From positions 1 to 64,000 of the forward strand of contig JAIUOF010000013.1 in assembly GCA_020161355.1 (NCBI GenBank): a stretch of DNA of 64,000 bases, in the 5' to 3' direction. The DNA is from Bacteroidota bacterium. GTDB lineage: Bacteria > Bacteroidota > Bacteroidia > Cytophagales > Spirosomataceae. Both the position numbers and the translations under genes were made by a program. Positions within the stretch are counted from its first letter, which is position 1. Each line of letters opens with the position of its first letter. Below the pieces are notes generated by a model. That model ran no database searches. It saw only the letters and a program-made list of their open reading frames with translations, and was not told the DNA's origin. This document shows, piece after piece, positions 27,233 through 36,218 of the stretch.

Positions 27233-29557
27233 TTAAAACTTAAAATTGTAAGTGATATATGGAACATATTGGAAAAGCGTAACTCTGCTTACTTCAGTAA
27301 TATCGGGATTATCAATACTTTGCCCGAAATTATAGGCGTAAGGATTTGAGCGTCCGTAAGCATTATAAATGCCAAAAGAAAGACTCGATTCCCGACTTGC
27401 TTTTTTATGGAGATTGACGGTTGCCCCCAAATCAAGACGGTGATAGTCAGGCATTCGGTAACCGTTTCTTTCGGAGTACAAAAAGGCAATCCCTCCATCA
27501 ATAGCGTATTTCCCAGTTGGAAAAGTTACAGCATTACCTGTATTATATACCCAGGTTCCTGAAACAGACCATTTTTTCGACAACTGATAGGTTCCGACAA
27601 TCGAAATATCATGAGGCCTGTCTTGTTTGGCTGCATACCATTCACCATTATTTATTCCATCTATTTGCCGCTCTGTTTTTGAGAGTGTATAGCCTATCCA
27701 GCCGGTTAATTTTCCTGTTTTCTTTTTGAGTAAAAACTCTGCTCCATAAGCCCTGCCCTGCCCAAAAAGTAATTGAGACTCGAGATTTTCGCTTTGCATA
27801 AAATCAGCCCCATCTTTATAATCCATCTGATTTTGCATACGCTTAAAATAGACCTCGGTACTAAATTCGTAGGCATTCTCTTTCAGATTCTTGAAAATGC
27901 CGATTGAAATTTGGTCTGCAATTTCAGGTTTGATATTGTTACTATTCATCAGCCATCGGTCAGTAGGCGAAGCAGCACTCGAACTGCTCAGTAGATGTAA
28001 ATGCTGAATATTTCGGCTGTAAGCAGCTTTTAATGAGAAAGATTGATTGAATAAATAACTCGCAGAAAGGCGTGGTTCAAGATTTAAATAGTTTTTTACT
28101 ACTTCATTTTTATCGTAACTAAGGATATTTATCAAATTTCCTTTTGCGTCGTATTCATAAAAATCGCTGCCACCCATTACCGTAAAAGCACTAAACCTAA
28201 GACCGTATTCAATGTTAAGTTTCTCAATCAAGCTCCATTTATTGGTGGCATAAACGGCTGATTCAAAGGCTGTTTTTGATGGTTCTTCATTTGTGTTTAT
28301 ACTTGAGTCTTCACCCGACGATTCCCGGGTGCGTGGTTGGAGTGTATGATGAATTATGTTTGCACCCATTCGCCATGAATTTTTGGGATTCGGAAAGAAA
28401 CTAAATTCTTGTTTGAAGTTAATATCTTGAATATCAGAATTTAACTGAAATTGATTTGAACCATTTGCGACACTTACTTCATAGTTGTATTTACTAAAAA
28501 TAAAGGAAGTGTTGCTAAAAAGTTTCTCAGAAAGCAAATGATTCCAGCGAAGTGTACCCGTTGCATTTCCCCAGTCGATGCCAAATAAATCATTGATACC
28601 AAATTTATCCCTGCCAAAATACCCCGATAAGTAAAGTCGGTCTTTATCTGAAAAAGTATAATTCAGTTTAGCATTTAAATCATAAAAGTAAAGCGTGTTT
28701 TTATTGAGGTCTTCGTTGTTAGAAAGCTTCAGAAAAGCATCAGCATAGGTGCGTCTTCCAGTAATAAGAAAGGAACTTTTATCTTTTTGAAGCGGACCTT
28801 CAACAGACAGGTGGCTGGATATAAGCCCAATACCGCCTCCAACTTTAAAGTCCTGATTATTGCCGTCATTCATCTTTATATCTAAAACAGAGGATAACCT
28901 TCCTCCGTATTGGGCAGGGCTGTTTCCTTTATAAATGCTCAAGTCTTTTATAGCGTCGGCATTGAATGTACTAAAGAATCCCAATAAGTGAGAAGCGTTA
29001 TAAACAGGAGCTTCGTCAAGTAAAATCAGATTTTGATCAATATTACCGCCCCGTACATTGAACCCACTACTACCTTCACCGGCTGACTTTATGCCTGGCA
29101 ACAACTGCATTACTTTTAGCGGGTCACGCTCACCAAGTAAAACAGGAACCTGGTTGATTTCTTTGATATTCAGTTTTTCAAAACCCATTGACGGGTTACT
29201 CACGTTTCCGTTGGAAGCGGTGGCTTTTACCACTACTTCATTCAGTAATTCTGCTTCTTCGGCAATTTGAAAATCAACTTTCTGATTGGAGAAAAGGGCT
29301 ACTTTTTGCTCCTTTGTTTCAAAGCCAATCATTGCAGCAATAATGGTGTAATGACCTTGCGGAATTGTCAATGAATAAAAACCGTACTCATTGCATGAAA
29401 TACCAACATTAATAATTTCTTTGACCCGAACCGTGGCACCAATCATCAATTCACCGGTTTTGGCATCCTTTACAGTACCACTGATGGTGAACTTTGACTG
29501 ACCGAAAGATATAGAACAAGCCAAAAATGAAAAAATAAAAAGAGATACTCGAAACAT
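27233..29557 (-). CDS. TonB-dependent receptor of the DUF4249-paired type
   Basis: 774 residues: signal peptide (about 1-19), CarboxypepD_reg domain (about 22-105; SGTVKDAKTGELMIGATVRV), plug (about 125-225; GEGSSGFNVRGGNIDQNLIL, then GGRLSSVLDIKMNDG) and a barrel to the end, which closes with an aromatic strand (YITYNFKF). It is shorter than the SusC proteins here and lacks the SusC linker; its partner lipoprotein is the DUF4249 protein directly downstream. It is the first gene of a three-gene operon with its own -7 box and repeat motif upstream. Confidence 0.92.
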   Translation of the reverse strand: MFRVSLFIFSFLACSISFGQSKFTISGTVKDAKTGELMIGATVRVKEIINVGISCNEYGFYSLTIPQGHYTIIAAMIGFETKEQKVALFSNQKVDFQIAEEAELLNEVVVKATASNGNVSNPSMGFEKLNIKEINQVPVLLGERDPLKVMQLLPGIKSAGEGSSGFNVRGGNIDQNLILLDEAPVYNASHLLGFFSTFNADAIKDLSIYKGNSPAQYGGRLSSVLDIKMNDGNNQDFKVGGGIGLISSHLSVEGPLQKDKSSFLITGRRTYADAFLKLSNNEDLNKNTLYFYDLNAKLNYTFSDKDRLYLSGYFGRDKFGINDLFGIDWGNATGTLRWNHLLSEKLFSNTSFIFSKYNYEVSVANGSNQFQLNSDIQDINFKQEFSFFPNPKNSWRMGANIIHHTLQPRTRESSGEDSSINTNEEPSKTAFESAVYATNKWSLIEKLNIEYGLRFSAFTVMGGSDFYEYDAKGNLINILSYDKNEVVKNYLNLEPRLSASYLFNQSFSLKAAYSRNIQHLHLLSSSSAASPTDRWLMNSNNIKPEIADQISIGIFKNLKENAYEFSTEVYFKRMQNQMDYKDGADFMQSENLESQLLFGQGRAYGAEFLLKKKTGKLTGWIGYTLSKTERQIDGINNGEWYAAKQDRPHDISIVGTYQLSKKWSVSGTWVYNTGNAVTFPTGKYAIDGGIAFLYSERNGYRMPDYHRLDLGATVNLHKKASRESSLSFGIYNAYGRSNPYAYNFGQSIDNPDITEVSRVTLFQYVPYITYNFKF

Positions 29558-29577
29558 ATAATTTGTGTTTTTTTTAT

Positions 29578-29585
29578 CAAAATTA
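29578..29585 (-). promoter_or_regulatory. -7 element of the TonB receptor/DUF4249 operon
   Basis: The minus strand reads TAATTTTG, 20 bp upstream of the receptor ATG: the same box and the same distance as at the efflux operon. A TTG lies 15 bp further upstream (29603-29601), closer than the usual 19-21 bp. Confidence 0.5.
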
Positions 29586-29639
29586 TGGACATAAAAAACG
29601 CAATACTTTGAATATAAACTGGGAAGGGCAATTGGATGG

Positions 29640-29677
29640 CTGAAACGGGCAAGTTTGTAAACTTATTGAAGCAGGTC
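29640..29677 (-). promoter_or_regulatory. Repeat words shared with the efflux promoter
   Basis: CTGAAACGGGCA (29640-29651) and TTGAAGCAGGTC (29666-29677) resemble the two 12-bp repeats before the efflux operon. Here their starts are 26 bp apart instead of 21, so the match is weaker. They lie about 55-92 bp upstream of the -7 box. Confidence 0.35.
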
Positions 29678-29708
29678 TCTTAGCATAGTTTCATTTTTGG
29701 GAATTAGG

Positions 29709-29750
29709 AAGCAGGTATTCTGCTTATTTTCAGAATACCTGCTTTTTTAA
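29709..29750 (+). terminator. Strong hairpin with a plus-strand T-run
   Basis: AAGCAGGTATTCTG and CAGAATACCTGCTT form a perfect 14-bp stem with an 8-base loop followed by T's on the plus strand. The genes on both sides lie on the minus strand, where only a weak U tract follows. It may act bidirectionally as the terminator after the small helical protein gene, or end an antisense or small RNA. Confidence 0.6.
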
Positions 29751-29770
29751 TTTATATTTTTCAAAGAGTA

Positions 29771-30139
29771 CTACTTTGAGAATTTAAATAAGAAACTTCT
29801 CTTTTTCTCATTTCTTATCTGTTCGTATGATATCCACTGTTCTTTAGTCAAAATTGGCTTCAATTCTGTTTCCTTTTGATCATTAATTTCATTTGCTCTC
29901 CAATATTTTGATATTTTATTTTTGTCGGAATCTACCACCTCTGCCTGCATCACCCTGGCGTATTTGAGGTTTAAGTTATAAACTCTCAATTTCTGTTCCT
30001 GGCTAAGTTTCAGTCTGACAACCATTGTGTCGGTCATAGCTTGGGCTCTTTCTTTAGGTGTTCCCGGGTTATCTTTGTTGAATTGAGCAAAAAGTGAAGA
30101 GCATATCAGCATTAATGCCAGAAAAATTATGTTTTTCAT
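29771..30139 (-). CDS. Small secreted helical protein (Spy-like)
   Basis: 122 residues with a signal peptide (MKNIIFLALMLICSSLFAQ) and a mature part of three or four charged helices. The segment MVVRLKLSQEQKLRVYNLNL followed by LTKEQWISYEQI resembles the LTXXQ repeats of Spy/CpxP-type periplasmic proteins and their short Bacteroidota relatives. A chaperone-like or metal-stress role is possible but not shown. It is the last gene of the operon with the desaturase-like enzyme and the papain-like protease, five bases after the desaturase stop. Confidence 0.65.
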   Translation of the reverse strand: MKNIIFLALMLICSSLFAQFNKDNPGTPKERAQAMTDTMVVRLKLSQEQKLRVYNLNLKYARVMQAEVVDSDKNKISKYWRANEINDQKETELKPILTKEQWISYEQIRNEKKRSFLFKFSK

Positions 30140-30144
30140 AGTAA

Positions 30145-30945
30145 TTAAATTTTACGATAATGATTGTTTTTAACGTTTTGGTAAACTTGAAGGTAATCAG
30201 GATGATTGGTTTTCATCAGTCTATCCCAAATATTAAAGTATAATCCGAAGTTATAATTTACCCTTTGATGGTGCATATTGTGATGAACAGAAGTATTAAA
30301 CCAACCCCAAAACCTGTGCTTTGGAAATCCCGTCGGAAATAGTTCAAAACCTAAATGCCCATAAATATTCCAAATCATTGACCATACAGAAAAAAATAAT
30401 AAAGCAAAAGGATGAATAGGAACAATAAAAACGATTAGTGGTACTATTCCAAACTCTAAAAATGATTCCAAGGGATGAAATGAAAAAGAAGTCATTGGAG
30501 TTGGATTAAAAGACAAGTGATGCACGCGGTGAAGGAGTCTGAATAACTTTGGTAGGTGCATCAGTCGGTGAATCCAATAAAAATATGTGTCGTGAGCAAA
30601 TACCAGTAATAATATACTAAACCCAAAGTACAACCATCCATAATCAGAAATATTAAAATAATGCTTTGTATAGCCAAAGTGTCTGGCAGCATATACACTC
30701 ATCCCCATAAAAGCAAATATCATTGAAGTATAGAATGAATTTTTCATTTCGTTCAAAAGTTGAATTCTTTCGGGAGAATTCCTTTGGATTTTTAAATTCC
30801 TGAATTTTTTTATTAAAAAAACATAAAAAAACAAATGTACACTTCCTGCCAACGTTAAATAACGAAGAAATGTAAGGAGAGAGGCAATAATCCACACCGG
30901 GAAAATGCCAATTTGATCAATAAGATTTTGAATTACATTTTGCAT
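30145..30945 (-). CDS. Fatty acid hydroxylase / sterol desaturase superfamily membrane enzyme
   Basis: About 266 residues from the ATG at 30945; an extension to 31005 overlaps the upstream protease gene and lacks support. It has four or more membrane helices and the eight-histidine di-iron motifs of the superfamily: HDTYFYWIHRLMH, HRVHH and HHNMHH. It would hydroxylate or desaturate a lipid at the inner membrane; the substrate cannot be told from sequence, and sterols are not expected in such an organism. It lies in an operon with a lipoprotein protease, ten bases downstream of it. Confidence 0.88.
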   Translation of the reverse strand: MQNVIQNLIDQIGIFPVWIIASLLTFLRYLTLAGSVHLFFYVFLIKKFRNLKIQRNSPERIQLLNEMKNSFYTSMIFAFMGMSVYAARHFGYTKHYFNISDYGWLYFGFSILLLVFAHDTYFYWIHRLMHLPKLFRLLHRVHHLSFNPTPMTSFSFHPLESFLEFGIVPLIVFIVPIHPFALLFFSVWSMIWNIYGHLGFELFPTGFPKHRFWGWFNTSVHHNMHHQRVNYNFGLYFNIWDRLMKTNHPDYLQVYQNVKNNHYRKI

Positions 30946-30955
30946 ATTGAATTTG

Positions 30956-31831
30956 TTATTTGTAAAGAATATATGCTTCAAATACAACTTGATGGTAATA
31001 GTCATAATCTAACCAGCCATATCCATGATCACCCCATGAGTTTCCCCAGGAATTTTGAATTTTAAAAGCATTTTTAGCATCATCGTAACCTACTATTATC
31101 ATGGCATGGCCACCTAAATTTTGTCCATTTTGGGTTTTCCAAATAAAGTTGTTACCGGCACTTACAAATCCTTCATCTACTGTAGCACCAAAAACAAGGA
31201 CAAAATTTGCGAGTAAAACTTTTTTCAATTCGATTGTATTAAAACCTTCCACTTTTTCATATTTAGAAATACGGTTTGCTTCAGCTAAACTCTTTTGAGA
31301 ACTATTGGGTAAAACTGAGCAGCCTTTATCTGAATAGGGCATTTCGTCCCAAAAACAGACACCATCCTCTGCCACTAAATCTAATGCCCCCAAATACCGG
31401 TTATTTGAAACAAAGTAAGATCCTTGCTCACAATCATTAGATATTTTTATTTGATTGTAGATAAACTCAGGACTAAATAAATTGCCATAGTTAATCGTAT
31501 TACCGGTATAGTTTATTTTTGTTGAAGCTACAGCCCAGGAGGTTGCCCAGGCAACACAAGCCCCTTCATTACCTTGTCCATAAGGTTCAATCGGGGGAGT
31601 AGGGATCCGGTATTTTCCGGGTATAGTACCATTATAAGTTTTTTTGTCTGCCGCTTTTATTTGATTTAGCCTGTCTGCTGGTGTTCTGGTCAAACCAAAT
31701 TTCCTTAAACTTTTTAAAGGGCTTTTTACACTAAAAATATTGGAATCTTCCTCATTTTGGCAACTTCCCGTCCCAAAGAAGACGAGAAGCAGGATTCCAT
31801 AAAATAATATTTGATTTCTAAATCTGAACAT
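30956..31831 (-). CDS. Papain-like (C1) cysteine protease lipoprotein
   Basis: About 291 residues from the ATG at 31831, which gives a good lipoprotein signal (TGSC, Cys 24); an ATG at 31849 is the alternative. After about 55 residues of spacer comes a C1A peptidase domain with the oxyanion Gln in YGQGNEG, the nucleophile Cys in EGACVAWA (about 94), the catalytic His in GGHAMIIVGYDD (about 242) and Asn in IQNSWGNSWG (about 260). No long propeptide is present, so activation must differ from classical papains. It should be anchored in the envelope. It overlaps the end of the preceding lipoprotein gene by 14 bases. Confidence 0.88.
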   Translation of the reverse strand: MFRFRNQILFYGILLLVFFGTGSCQNEEDSNIFSVKSPLKSLRKFGLTRTPADRLNQIKAADKKTYNGTIPGKYRIPTPPIEPYGQGNEGACVAWATSWAVASTKINYTGNTINYGNLFSPEFIYNQIKISNDCEQGSYFVSNNRYLGALDLVAEDGVCFWDEMPYSDKGCSVLPNSSQKSLAEANRISKYEKVEGFNTIELKKVLLANFVLVFGATVDEGFVSAGNNFIWKTQNGQNLGGHAMIIVGYDDAKNAFKIQNSWGNSWGDHGYGWLDYDYYHQVVFEAYILYK

Positions 31832-32558
31832 TATATTCTTTGGAACCATTTATATTGATAGTTGCAGAGCCGTTTCCATTGAAAACAATAGTTCCTGTAT
31901 AGGAAAAGGTTTTGCCCGTTGAGCTTTTTCCTTCTATTACCACTGAAGCCTTTCCACCACTTTGAATCTTAAGTGTTGATTTACTTACCTGAATATCGGT
32001 AATGTTTAGTGTGATGGTGCTGGTGACATCTTTGGCCTGGACTATACTTAAACTTTGTGTGCCATTTTTAACGTATGATCCGGTATATTTATAATTTGTA
32101 CTTTGGGCATCTAATCCTGCAATGGTCATATTTGATTCTCCATTATCGCTGGAGATTACTTTAGGCGTTTTATATTGACCGGAAAATGAGCTTTTATTTG
32201 TAAAACTTGAAGGCACTTTTGTTGTCGAGCAGTTTAAAATCCAGGACCAGTTCATACTATAAGAATAACTGTGTAAACTACTGGCGGATGATTTACTCTT
32301 TGTTACGGTTGAGTCTTTACTTTTTCCACAATAGGATGGCGTATTTTTAATTTTGGTTAAACTGCTTAAGTCCGTAACCAAAGTTGAGAGCCCTGCCGTT
32401 TCTGATGAGATAGCGTATTGAATCATTGTGCTTGCTTCTTCGGCAGATACAGCAGTATTGAGAGCGGCCAGTGAATTGTCTTCCAGTTCGGCTTTCCGGC
32501 AAGAAATGAGTGCAACAAATGCAAAGGTAAAAAAAGATGCTTTTTTGATAATTTTCAT
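31818..32558 (-). CDS. Ser/Thr/Lys-rich lipoprotein of unknown function
   Basis: 246 residues with a lipoprotein signal (ALISC, Cys 20). The mature part is rich in Ser, Thr, Lys and Asn (SYCGKSKDSTVTKSKSSASS) and then becomes beta-rich with regular turns (TSTITLNITDIQVSKSTLKI, TGTIVFNGNGSATINING). No family is recognised. It is the first gene of an operon with the papain-like protease, whose start lies inside its 3' end, so it could be a substrate, inhibitor or surface partner of the protease (inference). Confidence 0.7.
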   Translation of the reverse strand: MKIIKKASFFTFAFVALISCRKAELEDNSLAALNTAVSAEEASTMIQYAISSETAGLSTLVTDLSSLTKIKNTPSYCGKSKDSTVTKSKSSASSLHSYSYSMNWSWILNCSTTKVPSSFTNKSSFSGQYKTPKVISSDNGESNMTIAGLDAQSTNYKYTGSYVKNGTQSLSIVQAKDVTSTITLNITDIQVSKSTLKIQSGGKASVVIEGKSSTGKTFSYTGTIVFNGNGSATININGSKEYNVQI

Positions 32559-32794
32559 TTGATTAATTGATTTTGGTTTTTACAAAACTTAAATTGATAC
32601 TCCAAAACAACCTTTCAGGTAGTTTATTAAAAATTCAATTCTATCAATGGTATTATGTTTCCTGTCAATTGCCGGGATTTTCATAAAATGCCTGAAAAAT
32701 TGGAGTTTCTCCCCTTTTTTGCTGTAAACCGAACCGCTTATAGGATATATTCAGCACTTGAAAGGATTTTTTTTCTATTCCATTAATTATAAAA

Positions 32795-32802
32795 TAGTTT
32801 TG
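32795..32802 (+). promoter_or_regulatory. -7 element of the second LytS/LytTR pair
   Basis: TAGTTTTG matches TAnnTTTG and lies 27 bp before the TTG start codon. The -33 region has only T-rich sequence. Confidence 0.45.
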
Positions 32803-32828
32803 CTTGTAGAATTTAACTGTATTATACC

Positions 32829-33851
32829 TTGAAAAAGCCATTTTCAATTACTGATAATTATGTGTTTCATGCAGTAGGTTGGATAATCCTATATTTAATC
32901 TCTGTATTGACTCTAAGCAATCTTGGATCTCTTTCATTTGCTATTATCCATACCAGTTTTCAGATGGTTATCATTATTGGTCTTTTTTACTTCAATACCA
33001 GGTTTCTAATAAAAAGATACTTTGAGAAGTCAAAAATATTTCAATATATTCTTGCCATGACCCTCACCAGTTTTCTGGTTATTGTAGCCCGATTCTGGAT
33101 AATCAAACAGATTAATTTTAAGCCCATTGACGCTATTATAAGTCCTCAAAACAGGTTTATTACATTGACAGTACTTACTACCGTACTTACTGTTGTTTTT
33201 AGCTCATTTTACCAAATAATACAGAACCGATATTTAAAAGAGAAACAACACTTACAGATTATTGCTGAGCAGAAAGAAGCCCAGCTCCAGTTTTTAAGAG
33301 GTCAAATAAATCCGCATTTTTTATTCAATACCCTCAATAACATTTATTCCATGGCAGTTTCCAAGTCTGACCATACTCCGAAAGTAATACTTCAACTTTC
33401 TAAGTTACTTCGTTATGTTATTTATGAAAGTCAGAAAGAAAAGGTATGTTTAAGACAGGAAATAGAACAGATAGAAAGGTTTATTGAGATATTTCAAATA
33501 CGCTTTGAAAAGGCTCAGAATATAAAAATGGAGGTAAAAGGTAGCCCGGAACAAAGAGAAATCGAACCGATGGTGCTGATTCCTCTTGTTGAGAATTGTT
33601 TCAAACATTACTATTTAGAAAACGAGTCGGAAACTTTTATTAAAATTAATATTTTTATTTTCCCGGAAAAATTGATTTTTGAAACTCATAATTCGTATTC
33701 CAAAGATGATACCCAAAAAGATAAAGTTGGGGGAGTAGGCCTTTTAAATATCAAAAGAAGGCTTGAACTTAGCTATCCTGATAAACATTCATTGTCCATA
33801 AACCGTCAGGAAAGTATTTTCAGTGTTTTACTCACCATAGATTTTGTATGA
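32829..33851 (+). CDS. LytS-type sensor histidine kinase (second pair)
   Basis: 340 residues from a TTG start; no ATG is available before the first membrane helix. Four membrane helices (about 10-30, 40-60, 72-95, 108-128) are followed by a coiled coil and a His_kinase domain with the phosphoacceptor His in INPHFLFNTLNNI (about 164) and the ATPase N-box IPLVENCFKHYY (about 253). It overlaps its LytTR partner by four bases (ATGA). Being divergent from the papain-protease operon, it may regulate that operon. Confidence 0.92.
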   Translation: MKKPFSITDNYVFHAVGWIILYLISVLTLSNLGSLSFAIIHTSFQMVIIIGLFYFNTRFLIKRYFEKSKIFQYILAMTLTSFLVIVARFWIIKQINFKPIDAIISPQNRFITLTVLTTVLTVVFSSFYQIIQNRYLKEKQHLQIIAEQKEAQLQFLRGQINPHFLFNTLNNIYSMAVSKSDHTPKVILQLSKLLRYVIYESQKEKVCLRQEIEQIERFIEIFQIRFEKAQNIKMEVKGSPEQREIEPMVLIPLVENCFKHYYLENESETFIKINIFIFPEKLIFETHNSYSKDDTQKDKVGGVGLLNIKRRLELSYPDKHSLSINRQESIFSVLLTIDFV

Positions 33852-34567
33852 GCAATCAATTAAAAACTTTAATAGTCGATGATGAATATTTAGCCTTAAA
33901 TCTGGTTGAAGGGTTTCTCTTACAACTCCCTGATATTACTATTATTGGCAAAGTCACTTCTCCCATCAAAGCCCTGGAAATTCTTCAGAAAGAAAGTGTT
34001 GATTTACTTTTTCTTGATATTCAAATGCCCATTTTGAGCGGAACTAACCTCCTGAAGACACTGAAAAAACCTCCTGTCACTATCCTTACCACAGCATATT
34101 CAGAGTATGCCATTGAAGCGTTTGAGTTACAGGTTGCTGATTATTTACTTAAACCTTTTTCTTTTGAAAGATTATTAAAAGCAGTTCAGCGGGCAAAAGA
34201 AATGCTAAATACTGGCTCACAAATGAAAGAATCGACAACACTGACTGAAAGTAGAAAGAGCATTAACCTGAAATCTGATGGCAAATTAATTAAGCTCTTT
34301 TATGATGAAATACTCTTTGTAGAAGGTTATGGAGAGTATGTACAGTTTGTAACTCTTGAAAAACGGATAACGGTACTTCAAACTTTAAAAGCCCTGGAAG
34401 AAACCTTACCCAAAGACGTTTTTTTGCGGGTTCACAAATCGTTCATTATTAATGTCTCAGCAGCTTCAGTTATTGATGGTAATGTATTAGAAATTGATAA
34501 GTTTAAAATACCAATAAGTAGAGATAAAAGACAAACCGTGATTGAGAGGATATTTGGTAATATATAA
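33848..34567 (+). CDS. LytTR-type response regulator (second pair)
   Basis: 239 residues: receiver domain (about 1-118; acidic DDE, phosphoacceptor Asp in LLFLDIQMP, Lys in YLLKPFSF) and LytTR domain (about 140-238; ILFVEGYGEYVQFVT, then FLRVHKSFIIN). It is cognate to the overlapping kinase gene. No target is given by the sequence; the divergent lipoprotein-protease-hydroxylase operon is the nearest candidate. Confidence 0.93.
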   Translation: MSNQLKTLIVDDEYLALNLVEGFLLQLPDITIIGKVTSPIKALEILQKESVDLLFLDIQMPILSGTNLLKTLKKPPVTILTTAYSEYAIEAFELQVADYLLKPFSFERLLKAVQRAKEMLNTGSQMKESTTLTESRKSINLKSDGKLIKLFYDEILFVEGYGEYVQFVTLEKRITVLQTLKALEETLPKDVFLRVHKSFIINVSAASVIDGNVLEIDKFKIPISRDKRQTVIERIFGNI

Positions 34568-34994
34568 AATTAAATATTCATATTTAATCCACCCATATTC
34601 GTCAATGTATCAATATTAAAATTATAAAATAGACATTTCAAATACCTCATAATTTATCAATATTTTTGTTTTTAACACTTAGAATTGTATAATTCTGAAA
34701 GACCTGAAATTATTAATATTAAAGTCAATAATATGAAACATCCCGGAGATTTAAAAAATGACAATAGCAAAAACAATAGAAAGCTATAACATTCAAATCA
34801 GGAAGTCAGTTTCAGGGTTTTCAAAATTATTGATTGAATTCCCTTAACCTTAAAAAAAAACGATCAACAATCCGATAATGAGTTTAGGGATTTCTTTTGG
34901 GTTCCCGACATCACCCATTCAAAAAATGTTGATTTTTATTAATCAAAAATGTCATTCTAATACTTAATAAAGCCCAAAAGTCGTACAATTGCAT
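34568..34994. other. Intergenic stretch, no gene seen
   Basis: 427 bp of AT-rich sequence between the second LytTR gene and the terminator of the subtilase gene. I see a small AT-only inverted repeat near 34680-34700 (AGAATT/AATTCT) but no convincing terminator, promoter or coding frame. Confidence 0.4.
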
Positions 34995-35019
34995 AAAAAA
35001 AGGAGCCTCAAGGGCTCCT
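34995..35019 (-). terminator. Terminator of the subtilisin-like protease gene
   Basis: AGGAGCC and GGCTCCT form a 7-bp stem with a 5-base loop. On the minus strand it is followed by a run of T's. Confidence 0.88.
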
Positions 35020-35048
35020 CTAATTAGTGAAAATCTTTGAATGAAAAA

Positions 35049-36218
35049 TTATCTTGATGCCAATCCATCAGGGTTTCCATCTGGATCACCTATTACTGTC
35101 CCTCTTGAATTCAGGTTACCTAATAACAAAATACCTGCTACATGAGGTGTGGCCATTGAGGTACCACTGATGGTGTTGTAGCCATCACCCATCCAGGTTG
35201 ATTTGATACTTACACCCGGTGCACAAATATCTACCGGAGGATTGCCATAGTTAGAGAACGAAGCGAAAACGTTGCTGCTATTGTGAGCCGATACCGTTAC
35301 GATGTTTGGACCATTTACTCTGGCCGGAGAATGATTGTTGGCGTTGTCTGTTTCATTACCAGCTGCTAATGCAAACTTAACCCCCGAGGAATTTGAAGCA
35401 TTTAATACCGCCTGATCTAAGGCAGTTGAAACACCGCCACCTAAACTCATATTGGCAACATCACCCGGTTGACCATGCGAAGCCACCCAGTCCACACCTG
35501 CAATTACGCCGGAATTTGAGCCACTTCCTCTCGCTCCCAATACTTTTACGGGCACTACGGTTGCTCCTGCAGCCACACCCACTACACCGATGGTATTGTT
35601 GATTGCGGCTATGGTACCGGCTACGTGTGTACCATGACCATTGCCATCGTCCATACCTGCGTCTTTACCGGTAGTAAATGCCGAGAAACCTCTGCTGGCA
35701 TCTACCATGAGGTCAGGATGTGACAGGTCAATGCCCGAGTCAATTATCCAGGCAGTTTTGCCGGTACCATTTCCTGCTCCGCCCACTGCGGTGATACCCC
35801 AGGGAATTTCCTGAGCAGGTTGGGTAGTGCCACCACCAGGCTTACCTTTTTGTGAAATGGTTAATTCGATATCCTGCTCAATATATTCTACCGCTCCGGA
35901 TGCCAATAGCTTCTGAGCCTGAGCATCAGATAAAAAAGCAGAAAATCCTGTAAGGGCGTGGCTGTACACATGCTCGATTGCGGCAGCGTTGGCACCATTG
36001 GCTTTTAACAATGCCACTACTTTTTCTCTCACAGCCGCGGGCATACCTCTGGTTTCGGGAGCAGACTTTAATACCACAATGTATTTACCCGGAATGATTT
36101 TGTTGGCTCCGACTGCATTATCCACAGTCATCAGATTCGCCTGATTGTTGATTACTTCGTTTTGATTACATGAAATTGCAACCACGGCAAGAGCCACAGC
36201 GAGGATAGTTTTTTTCAT
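35049..36218 (-). CDS. Subtilisin-like serine protease lipoprotein (S8, proteinase-K-like)
   Basis: 389 residues. A lipoprotein-type signal (VVAISC) precedes an I9 inhibitor-type propeptide (about 42-125; IPGKYIVVLKS to VEYIEQDIELTI) and an S8 catalytic domain with Asp in WIIDSGIDLSHPD (about 157), His in GNGHGTHVAGTI (about 198) and Ser in SGTSMATPHVAG (about 354). The oxyanion Asn is probably in AAGNETDN. The propeptide would be cleaved on activation. The lipobox suggests that the propeptide, and perhaps the enzyme, is first membrane-tethered, which is unusual and could simply be a misread Cys. It is monocistronic, with a terminator after it. Confidence 0.92.
   Translation of the reverse strand: MKKTILAVALAVVAISCNQNEVINNQANLMTVDNAVGANKIIPGKYIVVLKSAPETRGMPAAVREKVVALLKANGANAAAIEHVYSHALTGFSAFLSDAQAQKLLASGAVEYIEQDIELTISQKGKPGGGTTQPAQEIPWGITAVGGAGNGTGKTAWIIDSGIDLSHPDLMVDASRGFSAFTTGKDAGMDDGNGHGTHVAGTIAAINNTIGVVGVAAGATVVPVKVLGARGSGSNSGVIAGVDWVASHGQPGDVANMSLGGGVSTALDQAVLNASNSSGVKFALAAGNETDNANNHSPARVNGPNIVTVSAHNSSNVFASFSNYGNPPVDICAPGVSIKSTWMGDGYNTISGTSMATPHVAGILLLGNLNSRGTVIGDPDGNPDGLASR

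Noticed and set aside
30946..31005. N-terminal extension of the fatty acid hydroxylase gene
   Set aside because: It overlaps the protease end, and the ATG at 30945 gives a normal start ten bases after the protease stop.
32665..32847. 60-codon minus-strand frame overlapping the second LytS start
   Set aside because: It lies in the divergent promoter region, covers the LytS start and has no recognisable features.
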